From Rhodospirillaceae bacterium (lineage in GTDB: Bacteria; Pseudomonadota; Alphaproteobacteria; Rhodospirillales; Rhodospirillaceae), in contig JAQWQC010000006.1 in NCBI GenBank assembly GCA_029245025.1, positions 620,001 through 684,000 of the forward strand: DNA of 64,000 nucleotides, read 5' to 3'. Below the pieces are notes generated by a model. It searched no databases. It saw only the letters and a program-made list of their open reading frames with translations, and had not been told where the DNA came from. The translations under genes and the position numbers were made by a program. This document shows, one piece after another, positions 9,013-18,010 of this stretch (position 1 is the first letter of the stretch; each line of letters starts with the position of its first letter).

Positions 9013-10397
9013 GGGTTTGTATTATCGGTGTCTTGTCTCAAACGTCGCAGACTATCTTCGTCCAAGTTATAAGCCTTTAGAATCACCAACCCAGCCAGCA
9101 TCAAGACAACAGGCACGGCTGAAAACGCGATCAGAATTCCACCCAGCGCCGATTCTGTCTGTTCCACCGGCACGCCGCCGGTGGATTCAACAAATCCCAT
9201 AATCGACAATACTAGTCCGACAACCAGCGCGCCCATGGCGTTCCCGGCTTTCTCGATGGCCATCCAAAAGCCAGAGAACACACCTTCGCGCCGGAGGCCT
9301 GTCTTGATCCGATCGTATTCAATGGTATCCGGCAGCATGGCCACTGCGGTCATGAGCATGCCCGTGTTGGTTAGTCCGACGAAGATGCCCCGCAACACAA
9401 CCATGAAATCTTGACCCGGCGCAGCCGTCAGCCAAGACAAGACCGTGGCGCAATAGGCGAAGGTTGAAATGTAATAGGTCGGTTTCTTGCCGATCCGACC
9501 GGCCAACCAAGTCCACGCAGGTATGGCGATGAAGGCAGCCAGTGTCATATAGAAAGCCAGGTCGAAGAACAGGCCAGCAGATCCAAGAATAATGTAGCTG
9601 AACATGTACGGCAGCCCGGCATACACACAACTGGCAGCGATCCAATAAAGCGTCACTGCTGCGGCAATCACGAGATAAGGCTTGTTGTCCAGAGCTGTCC
9701 GTATTTGTTCACGTAACGGCATTTGTGGTGTATCGACGGACTCCGTAGGCCCGTTCCGGGCGGCAAAGAAGGGCGATAGCATCGTGATCATGCAGGTGGC
9801 GCTGAGTACGGCGCCCATAAATGTATAGCCCGCCAAGCCACCGCCACCCCATTCAACCAGATATCGAATCAAGCCAATCCCAACCAATATGCCAATGGAT
9901 TGAAAGGCCATGCGGTAGGCCATGATGGTTGTTCGGTCTTTATAGCCGGGCGCAAGCTCGCCAGCCTTGGCGAGATATGGGACAGAAAAGATTGAGAACG
10001 CCGTCGAAACCATGGTGAACATCACCGTCATGTAGATGAAGCGCTCGGTCACGGTATCGAAAGCAGGAACATCAAACAAAAAATAGAATCCGACGCCACA
10101 GCCTAGGGCGCCTGCAAGGATATAAGGCCGCCGCCGTCCCCAACGGCTGTTGGTGTGGTCAGAAATCCGTCCCATCAACGGATCAAAGACAATCACCCAT
10201 AACTTGGGAATAAATACGGCAAGGCCTGCAAGCGCCGGCGGAATCGCCAGCATATCGGTCATGAAGAAAAGAAGTATAAGCGCAGGCGTATTGGCCAGGA
10301 TCGACCCACCAACTTGGCCGATACCAAAGCCTAATTGAAATGGGACAGAAAGCTTTGGTCCTGAAGCATTAGAGTCCGGCGCGTGAGTTTGATCCAT
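9009..10397 (-). CDS. MFS transporter of the glycoside-pentoside-hexuronide (GPH) type
   Basis: A 462-residue inner-membrane symporter with about twelve hydrophobic segments. Characteristic features are FGIGQVGGSILANTPALILL at helix 1, KLWVIVFDPLMGRISDHTNS followed by RWGRRRPYILAGAL (the loop 2-3 motif of the GPH/SLC45-like family), and a central cytoplasmic loop near NGPTESVDTPQMPLREQI. Substrates of the family are sodium- or proton-coupled sugars; the solute here is unknown. An ATG at 10397 follows a possible GTG at 10400. Upstream on the same strand are a 118-residue protein and a methyltransferase, suggesting a three-gene leftward operon. Confidence 0.87.
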   Translation of the reverse strand: MDQTHAPDSNASGPKLSVPFQLGFGIGQVGGSILANTPALILLFFMTDMLAIPPALAGLAVFIPKLWVIVFDPLMGRISDHTNSRWGRRRPYILAGALGCGVGFYFLFDVPAFDTVTERFIYMTVMFTMVSTAFSIFSVPYLAKAGELAPGYKDRTTIMAYRMAFQSIGILVGIGLIRYLVEWGGGGLAGYTFMGAVLSATCMITMLSPFFAARNGPTESVDTPQMPLREQIRTALDNKPYLVIAAAVTLYWIAASCVYAGLPYMFSYIILGSAGLFFDLAFYMTLAAFIAIPAWTWLAGRIGKKPTYYISTFAYCATVLSWLTAAPGQDFMVVLRGIFVGLTNTGMLMTAVAMLPDTIEYDRIKTGLRREGVFSGFWMAIEKAGNAMGALVVGLVLSIMGFVESTGGVPVEQTESALGGILIAFSAVPVVLMLAGLVILKAYNLDEDSLRRLRQDTDNTNP

Positions 10398-10439
10398 CAC
10401 CGGAATTCCATTCGTTATTATCGACGTTTAAAGGCGCAG

Positions 10440-10796
10440 CTACGGCAGAGATGGCGCTGGCGGCTCTTCTTCCGGTTCTGCTGCGAGAGACTCTGCCTCT
10501 TCACGCAAGGTGAAGAAAATACGGTCAATGAAGCCCTGCTTCTCGGCATCCAACGCGGCGCTTTGTTCGTCTGTAAAGGTGTGGCCCTCTACGTCGTCCG
10601 GCAAGACAACGCCTTTCTCAGCTGCAACGGATTCGAGCGCCGCTTGGCGTTCTTTAATAACCCACATTTCTTGGGCCAGTCCCATGCAAATGGCAACCAA
10701 TTCATCGACACCTTGGGCGCCGAAGAAACGCATCCGCTTGCCCTTAACGCTGTACCGTAGCGGTGTGCTTTCTGGATTTACTGAATGGTCTGCCAT
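10440..10796 (-). CDS. Unrecognised 118-residue acidic protein
   Basis: Begins MADHSVNPESTPLRYSVKGKRMRFF and continues with GVDELVAICMGLAQEMWVIKERQAALE, a predicted amphipathic helix, then an acidic, Pro-rich tail (AAEPEEEPPAPSLP). There is no signal peptide or membrane span. Start and stop overlap with the upstream methyltransferase as TAATG (one base shared), so the two are translationally coupled, and the transporter follows 42 bases downstream. I do not recognise the family. Position suggests a partner of the methyltransferase, perhaps a small accessory subunit, but that is inference. Confidence 0.72.
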   Translation of the reverse strand: MADHSVNPESTPLRYSVKGKRMRFFGAQGVDELVAICMGLAQEMWVIKERQAALESVAAEKGVVLPDDVEGHTFTDEQSAALDAEKQGFIDRIFFTLREEAESLAAEPEEEPPAPSLP

Positions 10797-11992
10797 TATT
10801 TGCGTGCTCCGAAGAAGTACCACATCACGCCATCGCCAAAGCGGCCGACACGGCTATCATTCTTGGCCCCGTCTTGTCGGGCGGCGTCCATCAACGCGTC
10901 GGTACCGTAGAGATTGCGGCTCGGCGCAACGTGTTCAAAGAAGCTGTCTTTCTTGAAGCCAGCTTCCTCAATTTCAGCCTTGGCGTCGGCATCGCGGAAC
11001 GCTTTGTAGAAGGGTTCTTTGTTGTAATATGAATCCCAATCTAAATAGAATCCGTCATAAGGCGATGTCATGGAGTTGGGCGGCAATTCGTAATGGAGCA
11101 TCACGCCACCTGGTTTAAGCAAGCGATGCGCTTCCTTAAACACGCCTTTGATATTCTTCAGCGGAACCTCGTGCAGGAACATGCAGGAGTAGACGACATC
11201 AAAAGACTCGTCTTCAAAATCCGTATGTTCCGCATCCACTTGATGAAAGTGAGCGGTTACGCCGTATGATTGCGCCCGCGCATGCGCGTAGCGCACGCAT
11301 GGCCCACCCACATCAACACCGTGAATTTCTGCGTCCGGGTATCGGGCTTTCCACGGCAGGGTCGAATGCCCAAGCGTGCAGCCTAGATCGAGAATCTTCT
11401 TGGGTTGTTCGTCTGGGTAGCGAGCTTGGAAAAACGTTGAGACCGACTCCGTTATGTCCTCCATGCGATCGCCGAGAAGCCCAAAAGAGAACACAGACAA
11501 ACCATTATCGAACACAGCCCCTTGCGTCACGTCGTAATCGATGCGTTCTTCATGGTAATTGCCCGGCATCATGTGGACATCAAGCTCGGAGACATAGCGT
11601 GGTACCTGAAAATTCGGGTTAGTCTCGACAGTCCCTTCGGCCTTATCTCCCGCTTGACTGAGAACTTGAGCGCGACGCGACAAATCGGCACCTTCGCGTT
11701 CAACCGCGGGCATAACCGAGCGCCACACCATTTCCTGAGTGTTGCATCGCATTGCGGAATAAAATTTGAAAATCGTTTCCGGCTTGAAGGTTTTGTGAAC
11801 TTCTGGCCCATCTTCTGGTAGGCGGCCATTGGCTTTTTCGAAGGCGGGTTCAACTTTGCGGTCCCACACAGTCTTCATGTGCCCAGACAGGTTGTTCAAT
11901 ACGTATCCGCGCATACCAGCGACAAAGCCTTGGCGAGACGCCTCGTCTTTGGTGTGGCTGACTTTGAGGTCGTGGTCGATAGACTCAGTCAT
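10796..11992 (-). CDS. Class I SAM-dependent methyltransferase with N-terminal extension
   Basis: A 398-residue protein. The C-terminal half is a Rossmann methyltransferase: KKILDLGCTLGHSTLPWK (motif I; GCTLG in place of GxGxG), IHGVDVGGPCV (acidic loop), HQVDAEHTDFEDESFDVVYSC and RLLKPGGVMLHYE. The first 170 or so residues form a separate, mostly helical region (FKPETIFKFYSAMRCNTQEMVW), which I do not recognise. Substrate is unknown. It heads a leftward operon with a 118-residue protein and a GPH-type transporter, which could point to modification of a transported small molecule; this is speculative. Confidence 0.82.
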   Translation of the reverse strand: MTESIDHDLKVSHTKDEASRQGFVAGMRGYVLNNLSGHMKTVWDRKVEPAFEKANGRLPEDGPEVHKTFKPETIFKFYSAMRCNTQEMVWRSVMPAVEREGADLSRRAQVLSQAGDKAEGTVETNPNFQVPRYVSELDVHMMPGNYHEERIDYDVTQGAVFDNGLSVFSFGLLGDRMEDITESVSTFFQARYPDEQPKKILDLGCTLGHSTLPWKARYPDAEIHGVDVGGPCVRYAHARAQSYGVTAHFHQVDAEHTDFEDESFDVVYSCMFLHEVPLKNIKGVFKEAHRLLKPGGVMLHYELPPNSMTSPYDGFYLDWDSYYNKEPFYKAFRDADAKAEIEEAGFKKDSFFEHVAPSRNLYGTDALMDAARQDGAKNDSRVGRFGDGVMWYFFGARK

Positions 11993-12129
11993 GGATCAAA
12001 CCTTTATCGCGTTAATTGGATCTGTTTACCGCAGTATAGCGGATGACACCGACTGTGAGTCTATAAAGACTGGTTGGCACTGACAGAAATCAACACTGTT
12101 CCATATTTTGTGGTCGTTAGTTGATCAGA

Positions 12130-12381
12130 TTAGCGCCCTGTTTTAGGTGTTGTCAGCACGTAGTCCCCATCTGCTGGAATTCACTGGATTGGCAACATAT
12201 GGGCGCCGGGGCCCAGGGCGTAGAGGTCAACCGTGTCTTCAATACGGAAATGATCCACGGTAAACGTCCCATTGGGCGCAGTCATTTCCTCTTCACCAAG
12301 TAATTCCAAAGACTGGTTGTAGGTTTTGCCGAGCATGGAGCTGACGGCTTCAGCGCCTGCATTAATGTTATCGACGGCCAT
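12130..12381 (-). pseudogene. Small ORF interrupted by TGA, reading continues in frame
   Basis: From ATG 12381 the frame reads MAVDNINAGAEAVSSMLGK, then PNGTFTVDHFRIEDTVDLYALG, ends LPIQ, meets TGA (12183-12181), and then continues without shift as IPADGDYVLTTPKTGR before TAA at 12130. The 'G-F-x3-H-F-R' and 'DGDYVLT' segments recall the C-terminal beta-sandwich part of DUF3108-like proteins, where an aromatic residue often precedes this position, so a Trp TGG to TGA change is a simple explanation. The family link is weak. A functional 66-residue product cannot be excluded. Confidence 0.45.
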
Positions 12382-12423
12382 GGTCTAGGCGTTGTCTTCG
12401 GATTTTTAGTAGTAGCATGTGGG

Positions 12424-12630
12424 TCAACAGTTGGTTGAGAGCGGGTGGGGAATCATAGATAAGTGATCCGGTAAGGCTCGCGTTAGTTCAATCATGCTGT
12501 CTGGCGTTTTGATAAAGGCCTGAAGCTGGTTGCCGGTGATGACAAAAAAGCCAGTGCCGCGCCATTCTCCTTTAACCCAAGAGGTAGACGTTAATTCTAA
12601 AGGTCGAAAGTTTTCCGCAACGCGGCAGCT
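12424..12630 (-). pseudogene. ORF remnant without a start codon
   Basis: A 68-codon open stretch on the minus strand between TAA (12633-12631) and TGA (12426-12424). It reads like real protein, for example WVKGEWRGTGFFVITGNQ and LTRALPDHLSMIPHP, but there is no ATG, GTG or TTG before codon 46. Protein-like composition and the lack of a start suggest a truncated gene. The family is not recognised. It lies just upstream of, and on the same strand as, the interrupted ORF at 12130-12381, so the two may derive from one decayed operon. Confidence 0.4.
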
Positions 12631-12737
12631 TTAGTCGTCACAACGGACGTTTTAAGCCATGGTCACTCGCCTCTGGGTCTGGCGTAACCGAATCCGAGGA
12701 TTTCAAAGAACCGCTCTAAACCGCCCGTTCCGTTGAC

Positions 12738-12765
12738 TTGGCAGGGGGCTGGGAGTAGGTATGAT
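12738..12765 (+). promoter_or_regulatory. Predicted sigma-70 promoter of the sdh operon
   Basis: TTGGCA (12738-12743), a 16-base spacer and TATGAT (12760-12765) form a good vegetative promoter, with the -10 element 63 bases upstream of the sdhC ATG. The leader contains a small GGGGT/ACCCC hairpin (12789-12802). It is the only strong candidate I see before the sdh genes. Confidence 0.55.
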
Positions 12766-12828
12766 GAAGCGCACGTTGGTGCAATTCCGGGGTGTAAACC
12801 CCCTGAAAACAAAAGGCCTTGGCCGATT

Positions 12829-13206
12829 ATGGCGACTCAAAACCGACCTCTTTCGCCGCACCTGCAGGTGTATCGCCTGCCGCTGACGGCTCTAATGTCT
12901 ATTACTCACCGGATGACCGGTATTGGACTGACCTTGGGCACGCTCTTGTTGGCTTGGTGGATCTCAGCCGCCGCTTACGGTCAGGCGGAATATGAACAGG
13001 TTCAAGCGTTCCTTGTTTCATGGATTGGATTGATCCTATTGCTGGGCTTTTCCTTCGCGCTGTTCTTCCATCTGTGCAACGGCATACGACATTTGTTTTG
13101 GGACTTCGGCAATTACTTTGAGCTTCATGAGACCCGCCGCGCCGACATCTGTGTGTTAATCGGCGCCGCTGCATTGACCGCAGCAACTTGGTTCATGGTT
13201 TTGTAG
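12829..13206 (+). CDS. sdhC: Succinate dehydrogenase cytochrome b556 subunit
   Basis: SdhC is a haem b- and quinone-binding membrane anchor of complex II. The 125-residue product starts at ATG 12829 (MATQNRPLSPHLQVYRLPL); reading from 12733 would add 32 residues with no family support and would place the start inside the promoter. Diagnostic segments are RPLSPHLQVYRLPLTALMSITHRMTG (the S-x3-R/H quinone-site region), three hydrophobic helices and the haem-ligand histidine in LFFHLCNGIRHLFWD. It is the first gene of sdhCDAB; sdhD starts 12 bases downstream. Confidence 0.95.
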   Translation: MATQNRPLSPHLQVYRLPLTALMSITHRMTGIGLTLGTLLLAWWISAAAYGQAEYEQVQAFLVSWIGLILLLGFSFALFFHLCNGIRHLFWDFGNYFELHETRRADICVLIGAAALTAATWFMVL

Positions 13207-13217
13207 GGGCGGGTGGC

Positions 13218-13613
13218 ATGCCAACAGATTCTCATTCACTCCGCTCCGCTCTAGGCCGCGCTCGCGGCCTCGGCTCTGCCAAAGAAGGCACTCATCACTG
13301 GTGGCTGCAACGCGTAACGGCGATTGCTTTGGTGCCGCTGACCATGTGGTTGGTGGCTTCGATCGTCGCCTTGTCAGGCTTTGGTCATGAAGCCTTTGTG
13401 GTGTGGTTTGGTCGCCCACTAAATGCCACTTTGATAATTCTCTTTTTAGGGGTCAGCTTTCATCACGCCCAGCTAGGTATGCAAGTGGTGATCGAAGACT
13501 ACGTCAGTCACCATGGCTGGCGCACAACTCTCAATCTTCTTGTGAAGTTCGCCTGCTATGGCTTGGCGACACTTTCCATCGTTTCCATTCTTACAATCGC
13601 GTTCGGGGCTTAG
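13218..13613 (+). CDS. sdhD: Succinate dehydrogenase membrane anchor subunit
   Basis: A 131-residue second membrane anchor of complex II. It begins at ATG 13218 with [21 protein letters not shown], then the conserved [16 protein letters not shown] segment. Three transmembrane helices follow, with the haem-region [16 protein letters not shown]; the H-x10-D pattern of SdhD is present. The gene lies between sdhC and sdhA with gaps of 11 and 5 bases, so it is part of one transcript. Confidence 0.94.
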   Translation: MPTDSHSLRSALGRARGLGSAKEGTHHWWLQRVTAIALVPLTMWLVASIVALSGFGHEAFVVWFGRPLNATLIILFLGVSFHHAQLGMQVVIEDYVSHHGWRTTLNLLVKFACYGLATLSIVSILTIAFGA

Positions 13614-13618
13614 ACGGT

Positions 13619-15403
13619 ATGGCTGCCTACGACATTATTGATCACGACTACGATGTTATTGTTGTCGGTGCTGGCGGTGCCGGCCTGCGCGCAACTTTTG
13701 GCATGGTTGAGAAAGGCTTTAAGACCGCATGTATCACCAAAGTCTTTCCTACTCGCAGCCATACGGTTGCCGCTCAGGGCGGCGTCGGTGCGGCGCTCGG
13801 TAATATGGCCGAGGACAAGTGGGAATGGCACATGTACGACACGGTCAAAGGGTCAGACTGGCTTGGTGACCAAGACGCTATTGAGTATATGTGTCGCGAA
13901 GCCATCCCATCCGTGCGTGAGCTAGAGCATTACGGTGTGCCGTTCTCTCGCACTCCCGAAGGCAAGATTTACCAGCGGCCTTTCGGCGGTCACATGCGCG
14001 ACTTTGGAGAAGCGCCGGTGCAGCGGGCCTGTGCTGCAGCTGACAGGACAGGTCACGCGATTTTACACACGCTCTATCAGCAGAGCCTGAAGCATAATGC
14101 CGAGTTCTTTGTTGAGTTCTTTGCCATAGACCTGATCACTGATGGCGAACGCTGTGTTGGTGTTATGGCCATTGATATGGCGACCGGTGAAATTCATCGC
14201 TTCCGTGGCAATAAAGTTGTTTTGGCGACGGGCGGGTACGGTCGGTCTTATTTTTCTTGCACCTCCGCCCATACGTGTACCGGCGACGGCAATGCCATGG
14301 TCGCCCGTGCGGGGCTGCCTTTGCAGGATATGGAATTCGTTCAGTTTCATCCAACCGGTGTATATGGAGCTGGCGTTCTCATTACTGAGGGCGCGCGTGG
14401 TGAGGGCGGCTACCTGACCAACTCCGAGGGCGATCGCTTCATGGAGCGCTATGCGCCCACGGCGAAAGACTTGGCGTCTCGTGACGTTGTGTCTCGGGCG
14501 ATGACCATGGAAATTCGTGAACAACGCGGCGTTGGCTCCAATAACGATCACATCCTGCTGCACCTAGAGCACCTTGGATCGGATGTGTTGTGGGAGCGTT
14601 TGCCGGGTATCACTGAAACCGCGAAGATTTTTGCTGGTATCGATGCGACCAAAGAGCCGATTCCTGTATTGCCAACGGTGCACTACAACATGGGCGGCAT
14701 TCCGACCAACTACCTCGGTGAAGTGTTGAAACCTACTGCCGACAATCCGGATGCCGTATTCCCGGGTCTGATGGCGGTCGGTGAATGTTCCAGCGTGTCC
14801 GTGCATGGGGCCAATCGTCTCGGCACCAACTCTTTGCTCGATATTGTTGTGTTTGGTCGTGCTGCCGCCTTACGCTGCGCTGAAACCATGATCCCTGGGT
14901 CCACACTTCCTGAACTACCACAAGATTCAGCGGACTACGCCCTTGGCCGTTTGGATAAGGCGCGCAACGCTAATGGCGGATCAACCACTGCTGAGATTCG
15001 AGGCAACATGCAGCATGCTATGCAGAACGACGCCGCTGTGTTCCGTACGTCTAAGACCTTGAAGGAAGGCTGCGACAAGCTTGACGTTATTGCCAAATCC
15101 CTGACTGACCTGAAGGTCTCGGACCGCAGCTTGATCTTCAACACGGATTTGATTGAGGCGCTTGAACTCGACAACCTGATGGCCTGTGCGCTGTCGACCA
15201 TTTTTGGGGCCGAGGCCCGCCAAGAAAGCCGTGGTGCGCATGCTCACGAAGATTATCCAGATCGCGATGATGAAAACTGGATGAAACACTCACTGGCGTA
15301 CCTGAAAGAAGACTGGTCTATCGATCTCGATTACCGTCCGGTCCATACCTACACCCTGTCTGATGATGTCGAGTACATCGAGCCCAGAGCGCGCGTGTAC
15401 TAG
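13619..15403 (+). CDS. sdhA: Succinate dehydrogenase flavoprotein subunit
   Basis: The catalytic FAD subunit of complex II, 594 residues. It starts at ATG 13619 ([23 protein letters not shown]); an extended reading from 13403 overlaps sdhD and is rejected. Key elements are the GAGGAGLRA dinucleotide fold, [17 protein letters not shown] with the His that covalently binds FAD, the substrate-site [22 protein letters not shown], the active-site Arg region [25 protein letters not shown] and [10 protein letters not shown]. The C-terminal [18 protein letters not shown] is typical. Nothing suggests loss of function. Confidence 0.97.
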   Translation: MAAYDIIDHDYDVIVVGAGGAGLRATFGMVEKGFKTACITKVFPTRSHTVAAQGGVGAALGNMAEDKWEWHMYDTVKGSDWLGDQDAIEYMCREAIPSVRELEHYGVPFSRTPEGKIYQRPFGGHMRDFGEAPVQRACAAADRTGHAILHTLYQQSLKHNAEFFVEFFAIDLITDGERCVGVMAIDMATGEIHRFRGNKVVLATGGYGRSYFSCTSAHTCTGDGNAMVARAGLPLQDMEFVQFHPTGVYGAGVLITEGARGEGGYLTNSEGDRFMERYAPTAKDLASRDVVSRAMTMEIREQRGVGSNNDHILLHLEHLGSDVLWERLPGITETAKIFAGIDATKEPIPVLPTVHYNMGGIPTNYLGEVLKPTADNPDAVFPGLMAVGECSSVSVHGANRLGTNSLLDIVVFGRAAALRCAETMIPGSTLPELPQDSADYALGRLDKARNANGGSTTAEIRGNMQHAMQNDAAVFRTSKTLKEGCDKLDVIAKSLTDLKVSDRSLIFNTDLIEALELDNLMACALSTIFGAEARQESRGAHAHEDYPDRDDENWMKHSLAYLKEDWSIDLDYRPVHTYTLSDDVEYIEPRARVY

Positions 15404-15412
15404 GAGAGAACG

Positions 15413-16195
15413 ATGGCTGAATTTACCCTGCCGAAGAATTCTAAGGTCAAGAAGGGCACGGCGCACCCCAAACCCGAGGGTGCCACCAACACTCGCAAGT
15501 TCTCTATCTATCGCTACGATCCGGATACCGAAGGCAATCCACAGTTGGACACCTATGAAGTCGATATGGATACCTGCGGCCCTATGGTGTTGGACGCGCT
15601 ACTCAAGATTAAAGATGAAATGGATGCGACACTGACTTTGCGTCGCTCCTGCCGCGAGGGTATTTGCGGGTCTTGCGCCATGAACATTGATGGCCGCAAC
15701 ACGCTGGCGTGCTTAAAGCCCATCGAAGAGTGCAAGAAAGACGCCAAAGTGTATCCGCTGCCGCATCTACCGGTGGTTAAAGACCTCGTTCCTGACGTCA
15801 ATCACATCTATGCCCAACTCACATCCATCGAACCGTGGATGAAGGCTGACACAGCGCCGCCACCCAACGGAGAGCGTAAACAATCTCCTGAAGAACGCGC
15901 TGAGCTAGACGGCCTGTGGGAGTGCATCCTATGTTTTTGCTGCACCACAAGTTGTCCAAGCTATTGGTGGAACGGAGACCGCTACCTTGGCCCTGCTGTG
16001 TTGTTGCAAGCTGCACGTTGGATCAACGACAGCCGCGACGAGGCCACCGGCGAACGCCTAGATCAGTTGGAAGACCCATTCCGTCTGTATCGCTGTCACA
16101 CAATTATGAACTGCACGAATGCCTGCCCTAAGGGTCTTAACCCCGCCAAGGCTATTGCAGACATTAAGACAAAGATGGTGGAGCGACTCGGCTAA
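15413..16195 (+). CDS. sdhB: Succinate dehydrogenase iron-sulfur subunit
   Basis: The 260-residue electron-transfer subunit, starting ten bases after sdhA behind GGAGAGAACG. The N-terminal ferredoxin fold has the [2Fe-2S] cysteines in [16 protein letters not shown] and the downstream NTLACL. The C-terminal domain carries the [4Fe-4S] motif [16 protein letters not shown] and the [3Fe-4S] cysteine region [17 protein letters not shown]. Order and spacing are canonical. It is the last gene of the operon, followed by a strong terminator. Confidence 0.97.
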   Translation: MAEFTLPKNSKVKKGTAHPKPEGATNTRKFSIYRYDPDTEGNPQLDTYEVDMDTCGPMVLDALLKIKDEMDATLTLRRSCREGICGSCAMNIDGRNTLACLKPIEECKKDAKVYPLPHLPVVKDLVPDVNHIYAQLTSIEPWMKADTAPPPNGERKQSPEERAELDGLWECILCFCCTTSCPSYWWNGDRYLGPAVLLQAARWINDSRDEATGERLDQLEDPFRLYRCHTIMNCTNACPKGLNPAKAIADIKTKMVERLG

Positions 16196-16219
16196 CGAAC
16201 CGCACTTTTTCCGTTTTCG

Positions 16220-16251
16220 AAAGGCCGTTGGTTCCCACCGGCGGCCTTTTT
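16220..16251 (+). terminator. Rho-independent terminator after sdhB
   Basis: An eight-base stem AAAGGCCG/CGGCCTTT, extended by a wobble helix (TTGG with CCGG), surrounds a short loop and is followed by a T-run. It lies 25 bases after the sdhB stop, so it should end the sdhCDAB transcript. Confidence 0.85.
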
Positions 16252-16269
16252 CTTCGTAAGGAGGTCGAT

Positions 16270-16392
16270 ATGAGCATTATCCCAGAGGTCAGACGGACCG
16301 ACCGCTTCTTGTCGGAAAAAGACACACTCACCATGCTTGAGCAGGGGTTTAGCGGAACATTGTCGACTGTCGGTTCTGGCGGTCAACCGTGA
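16270..16392 (+). pseudogene. Truncated N-terminus of a pyridoxamine-phosphate-oxidase-like protein
   Basis: Forty codons from ATG 16270, with a perfect AAGGAGG ribosome-binding site six bases upstream. The product, with RRTDRFLSEKDTLTMLEQGF followed by GTLSTVGSGGQP, matches the first strand-helix-strand of FMN-binding split-barrel proteins of the pyridoxamine 5'-phosphate oxidase family, which run to about 150 residues. It stops (TGA 16390) exactly where the second strand should begin, and I see no continuation in any frame in the next 150 bases. I infer a deletion that left the translation start and first 40 residues. Confidence 0.6.
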
Positions 16393-16538
16393 GGCTAGGT
16401 CTGACTCTTCTCCATTACTCAGGGGGCGGACTGTTTCTTGTTAACCTATTGCTTGGAGGTCGCGGTCAGGCCCCGCAAGAAGCGCCATCGGTCTCTATCG
16501 AGGCAGAATAAAGCTTTCTATATCCATCGGCTCTGGCG

Positions 16539-17090
16539 CTACTTTTCTTGATGAGTCACCCGGACGCCGTTGAGGGCGGCCATCTCTGCGTCGTCAGGTG
16601 GCTCCCACATATCTTCGACGAAGTTGAACATCTCGCGGTCGAATACTAGCTGAAAGGTGCTGCCCTTTTTCTTGTTGCGTTGCTGCACCCGCTTCCAGCG
16701 GTCGTCACGCGGCAGGTCGAGGAAATGCAGTTGTGCGGTTAGGTCCGCTTCTTTCGCCGGCTTAGCAAACTTGGTGGGGTGATCTTTAGTGGTGAGACCT
16801 AAGTTGAGGGTCGACGGGACACCGTACTGGGTCAGTTGAACTGCCATTTACCATATCTGGGTCTCGCAGCGGTTGATGCGTTCCATAGTCCATTCGGATT
16901 CAATCGGGTCCGGGCTGTCATCCCAAAACAAAGTCACCATCCATTCATCAATGGATAAGTGCACGCCATCGATCGCCTGTCACAGGTCCAACGAATAGGT
17001 CGACTTTCCCGCTCCGGTGGAGCCGCAGACGAGATGAATCAGATGGTCGGGTTTGTATCGGTCCAACTGCGTAGCTCGCTTCGTTTCTAC
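16539..17090 (-). pseudogene. AAA-type kinase/ATPase gene with two in-frame stops
   Basis: The minus-strand frame contains HLIHLVCGSTGAGKSTYSLDL with a full Walker A motif, TGA (16982-16980), then HLSIDEWMVTLFWDDSP, ESEWTMERINRCETQIW, TAA (16850-16848), then PSTLNLGLTTKDHPTKF, LHFLDLPRDDRWKRVQQRN and EMFNFVEDMWEPPDDAEM. This is the complete layout of the small P-loop kinases related to zeta-toxin/YorR-like ATPases, all in one frame with two nonsense codons. The expected start is GTA, possibly a lost GTG. The last 102 codons after the second stop begin with ATG (16847) but lack the nucleotide site. I call it a pseudogene. Confidence 0.82.
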
Positions 17091-17249
17091 TCAATCCGCT
17101 CAGGCTCAAAGCCAGCGATGATGAAATACCCAGCGTCTTTGCGCAGTGGTAAAATTTCAGACTTGACTTGGCTGAGGCTGGGCAGTTTCGCTCAACGCTG
17201 TGCCAGTGCCGAGCCAAAAACCGATGGTGGCAAAGAACACTGTCTTCAA
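17087..17249 (-). pseudogene. Short secreted protein, frameshifted
   Basis: From TTG 17249 the frame gives a clean signal peptide, MKTVFFATIGFWLGTGTALS, then ETAQPQPSQV and TGA at 17159. One base shift at that point restores SEILPLRKDAGYFIIAGFEPERIE ending in TAG (17089-17087), which looks like the true C-terminus. The end overlaps the beginning of the broken kinase gene, as in a coupled operon. Both genes are damaged, so the operon as a whole is probably dead. No family is recognised. Confidence 0.5.
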
Positions 17250-17290
17250 TTCAGTTCGCCGGGTCAAATGCAATTCCTGGAGTTACAGGG

Positions 17291-17632
17291 TTAGCTAGAA
17301 GGCGCCACGCATCGAAAAAATACCCGCGTTGGGCTGGCTAGAGAGCAAGAAAGGATGTCTTCTCCATCATAAAGGGGGGCACGGTCGGTTTTGGCGCATT
17401 CGGATTCGGCCAACTGGAGCACGGCCTGTTGGGTTGTTGAGCGGCTGTTGTAGCAAATTGCCACTCTATTGAGCCCCGATAGGCCAACCTGCCGAGATGA
17501 CCCGGCCTCCCTGCGGCCGTCAACGAAAGGTTCAGAGGCGCACCCGATCAATGTGGATAACACAAGAAAACCAACTAGAATGCGAGCCCTAGCGCTGCTC
17601 TTCTGAGATTCGAAGGGAGCCGCATCGCTCAT
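17291..17632 (-). CDS. Small predicted lipoprotein
   Basis: A 113-residue protein (130 if translation starts at ATG 17683). A hydrophobic segment ILVGFLVLSTLIGC ends in a lipobox cysteine and is followed by ASEPFVDGRREAGSS. The mature part includes RVAICYNSRSTTQQAVLQLA, ECAKTDRAPLYDGEDILSC and a final RVFFRCV, resembling a small family often seen in Rhodospirillales with the pattern 'PFVDGRREAG ... VAICYN ... ECAKTGR'. Function is unknown. The n-region before the hydrophobic stretch is longer than usual (17 residues), leaving the start uncertain. It stands alone beside a decayed region and appears intact. Confidence 0.65.
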   Translation of the reverse strand: MSDAAPFESQKSSARARILVGFLVLSTLIGCASEPFVDGRREAGSSRQVGLSGLNRVAICYNSRSTTQQAVLQLAESECAKTDRAPLYDGEDILSCSLASPTRVFFRCVAPSS

Positions 17633-17683
17633 TCTACTAGCTATAAATTGTATTCTCGGTTGCACCGTGTTCTGTTCCGTCAT

Positions 17684-18010
17684 AAGTCAGCTTTTCGTTC
17701 AGGCAAGAGGCGTTGTCACTCTCAAGCAATGCTGATTATCTTTGTCGCAGAACGCGCGTATGTCGAGGGAAGTTTTCCATGACAGTCAGCCCTAACGACC
17801 AATCTGACTCGGTTCTGCGCGGCTTGGTCGAACGGATGAATGTCGAAGGATAGTCTTCGGTAATAAACGTTATAAATTTAGCAAACTCGGCACACCTGTA
17901 TCGGGCGCCGCGCTTTTCTTTTTCGCATCATTCTTTTTTGTAAGCTTGTCTTCTGAACGTATTGCCGGATAACTTGAAAGACTCCTCGTGATTAAGTTTT
18001 TACCCCTAGT
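17684..18010. other. Intergenic stretch with one tiny ORF
   Basis: 327 bases between the lipoprotein and zapE. The only protein-like signal is a 24-codon ORF on the plus strand (17779-17853, beginning MTVSPNDQSDSVLRGLVERM) behind GAGGGA; it may be a remnant. The stretch nearest zapE is AT-rich and could hold its promoter. No RNA gene or repeat is recognised. Confidence 0.4.

Noticed and set aside
12733-12828. An N-terminally extended sdhC
   Set aside because: The extra 32 residues lack family similarity and overlap the predicted promoter. ATG 12829 gives the normal SdhC start.
13403-13618. An N-terminally extended sdhA overlapping sdhD
   Set aside because: The FAD fold begins right after ATG 13619; the extension is the out-of-frame shadow of sdhD.
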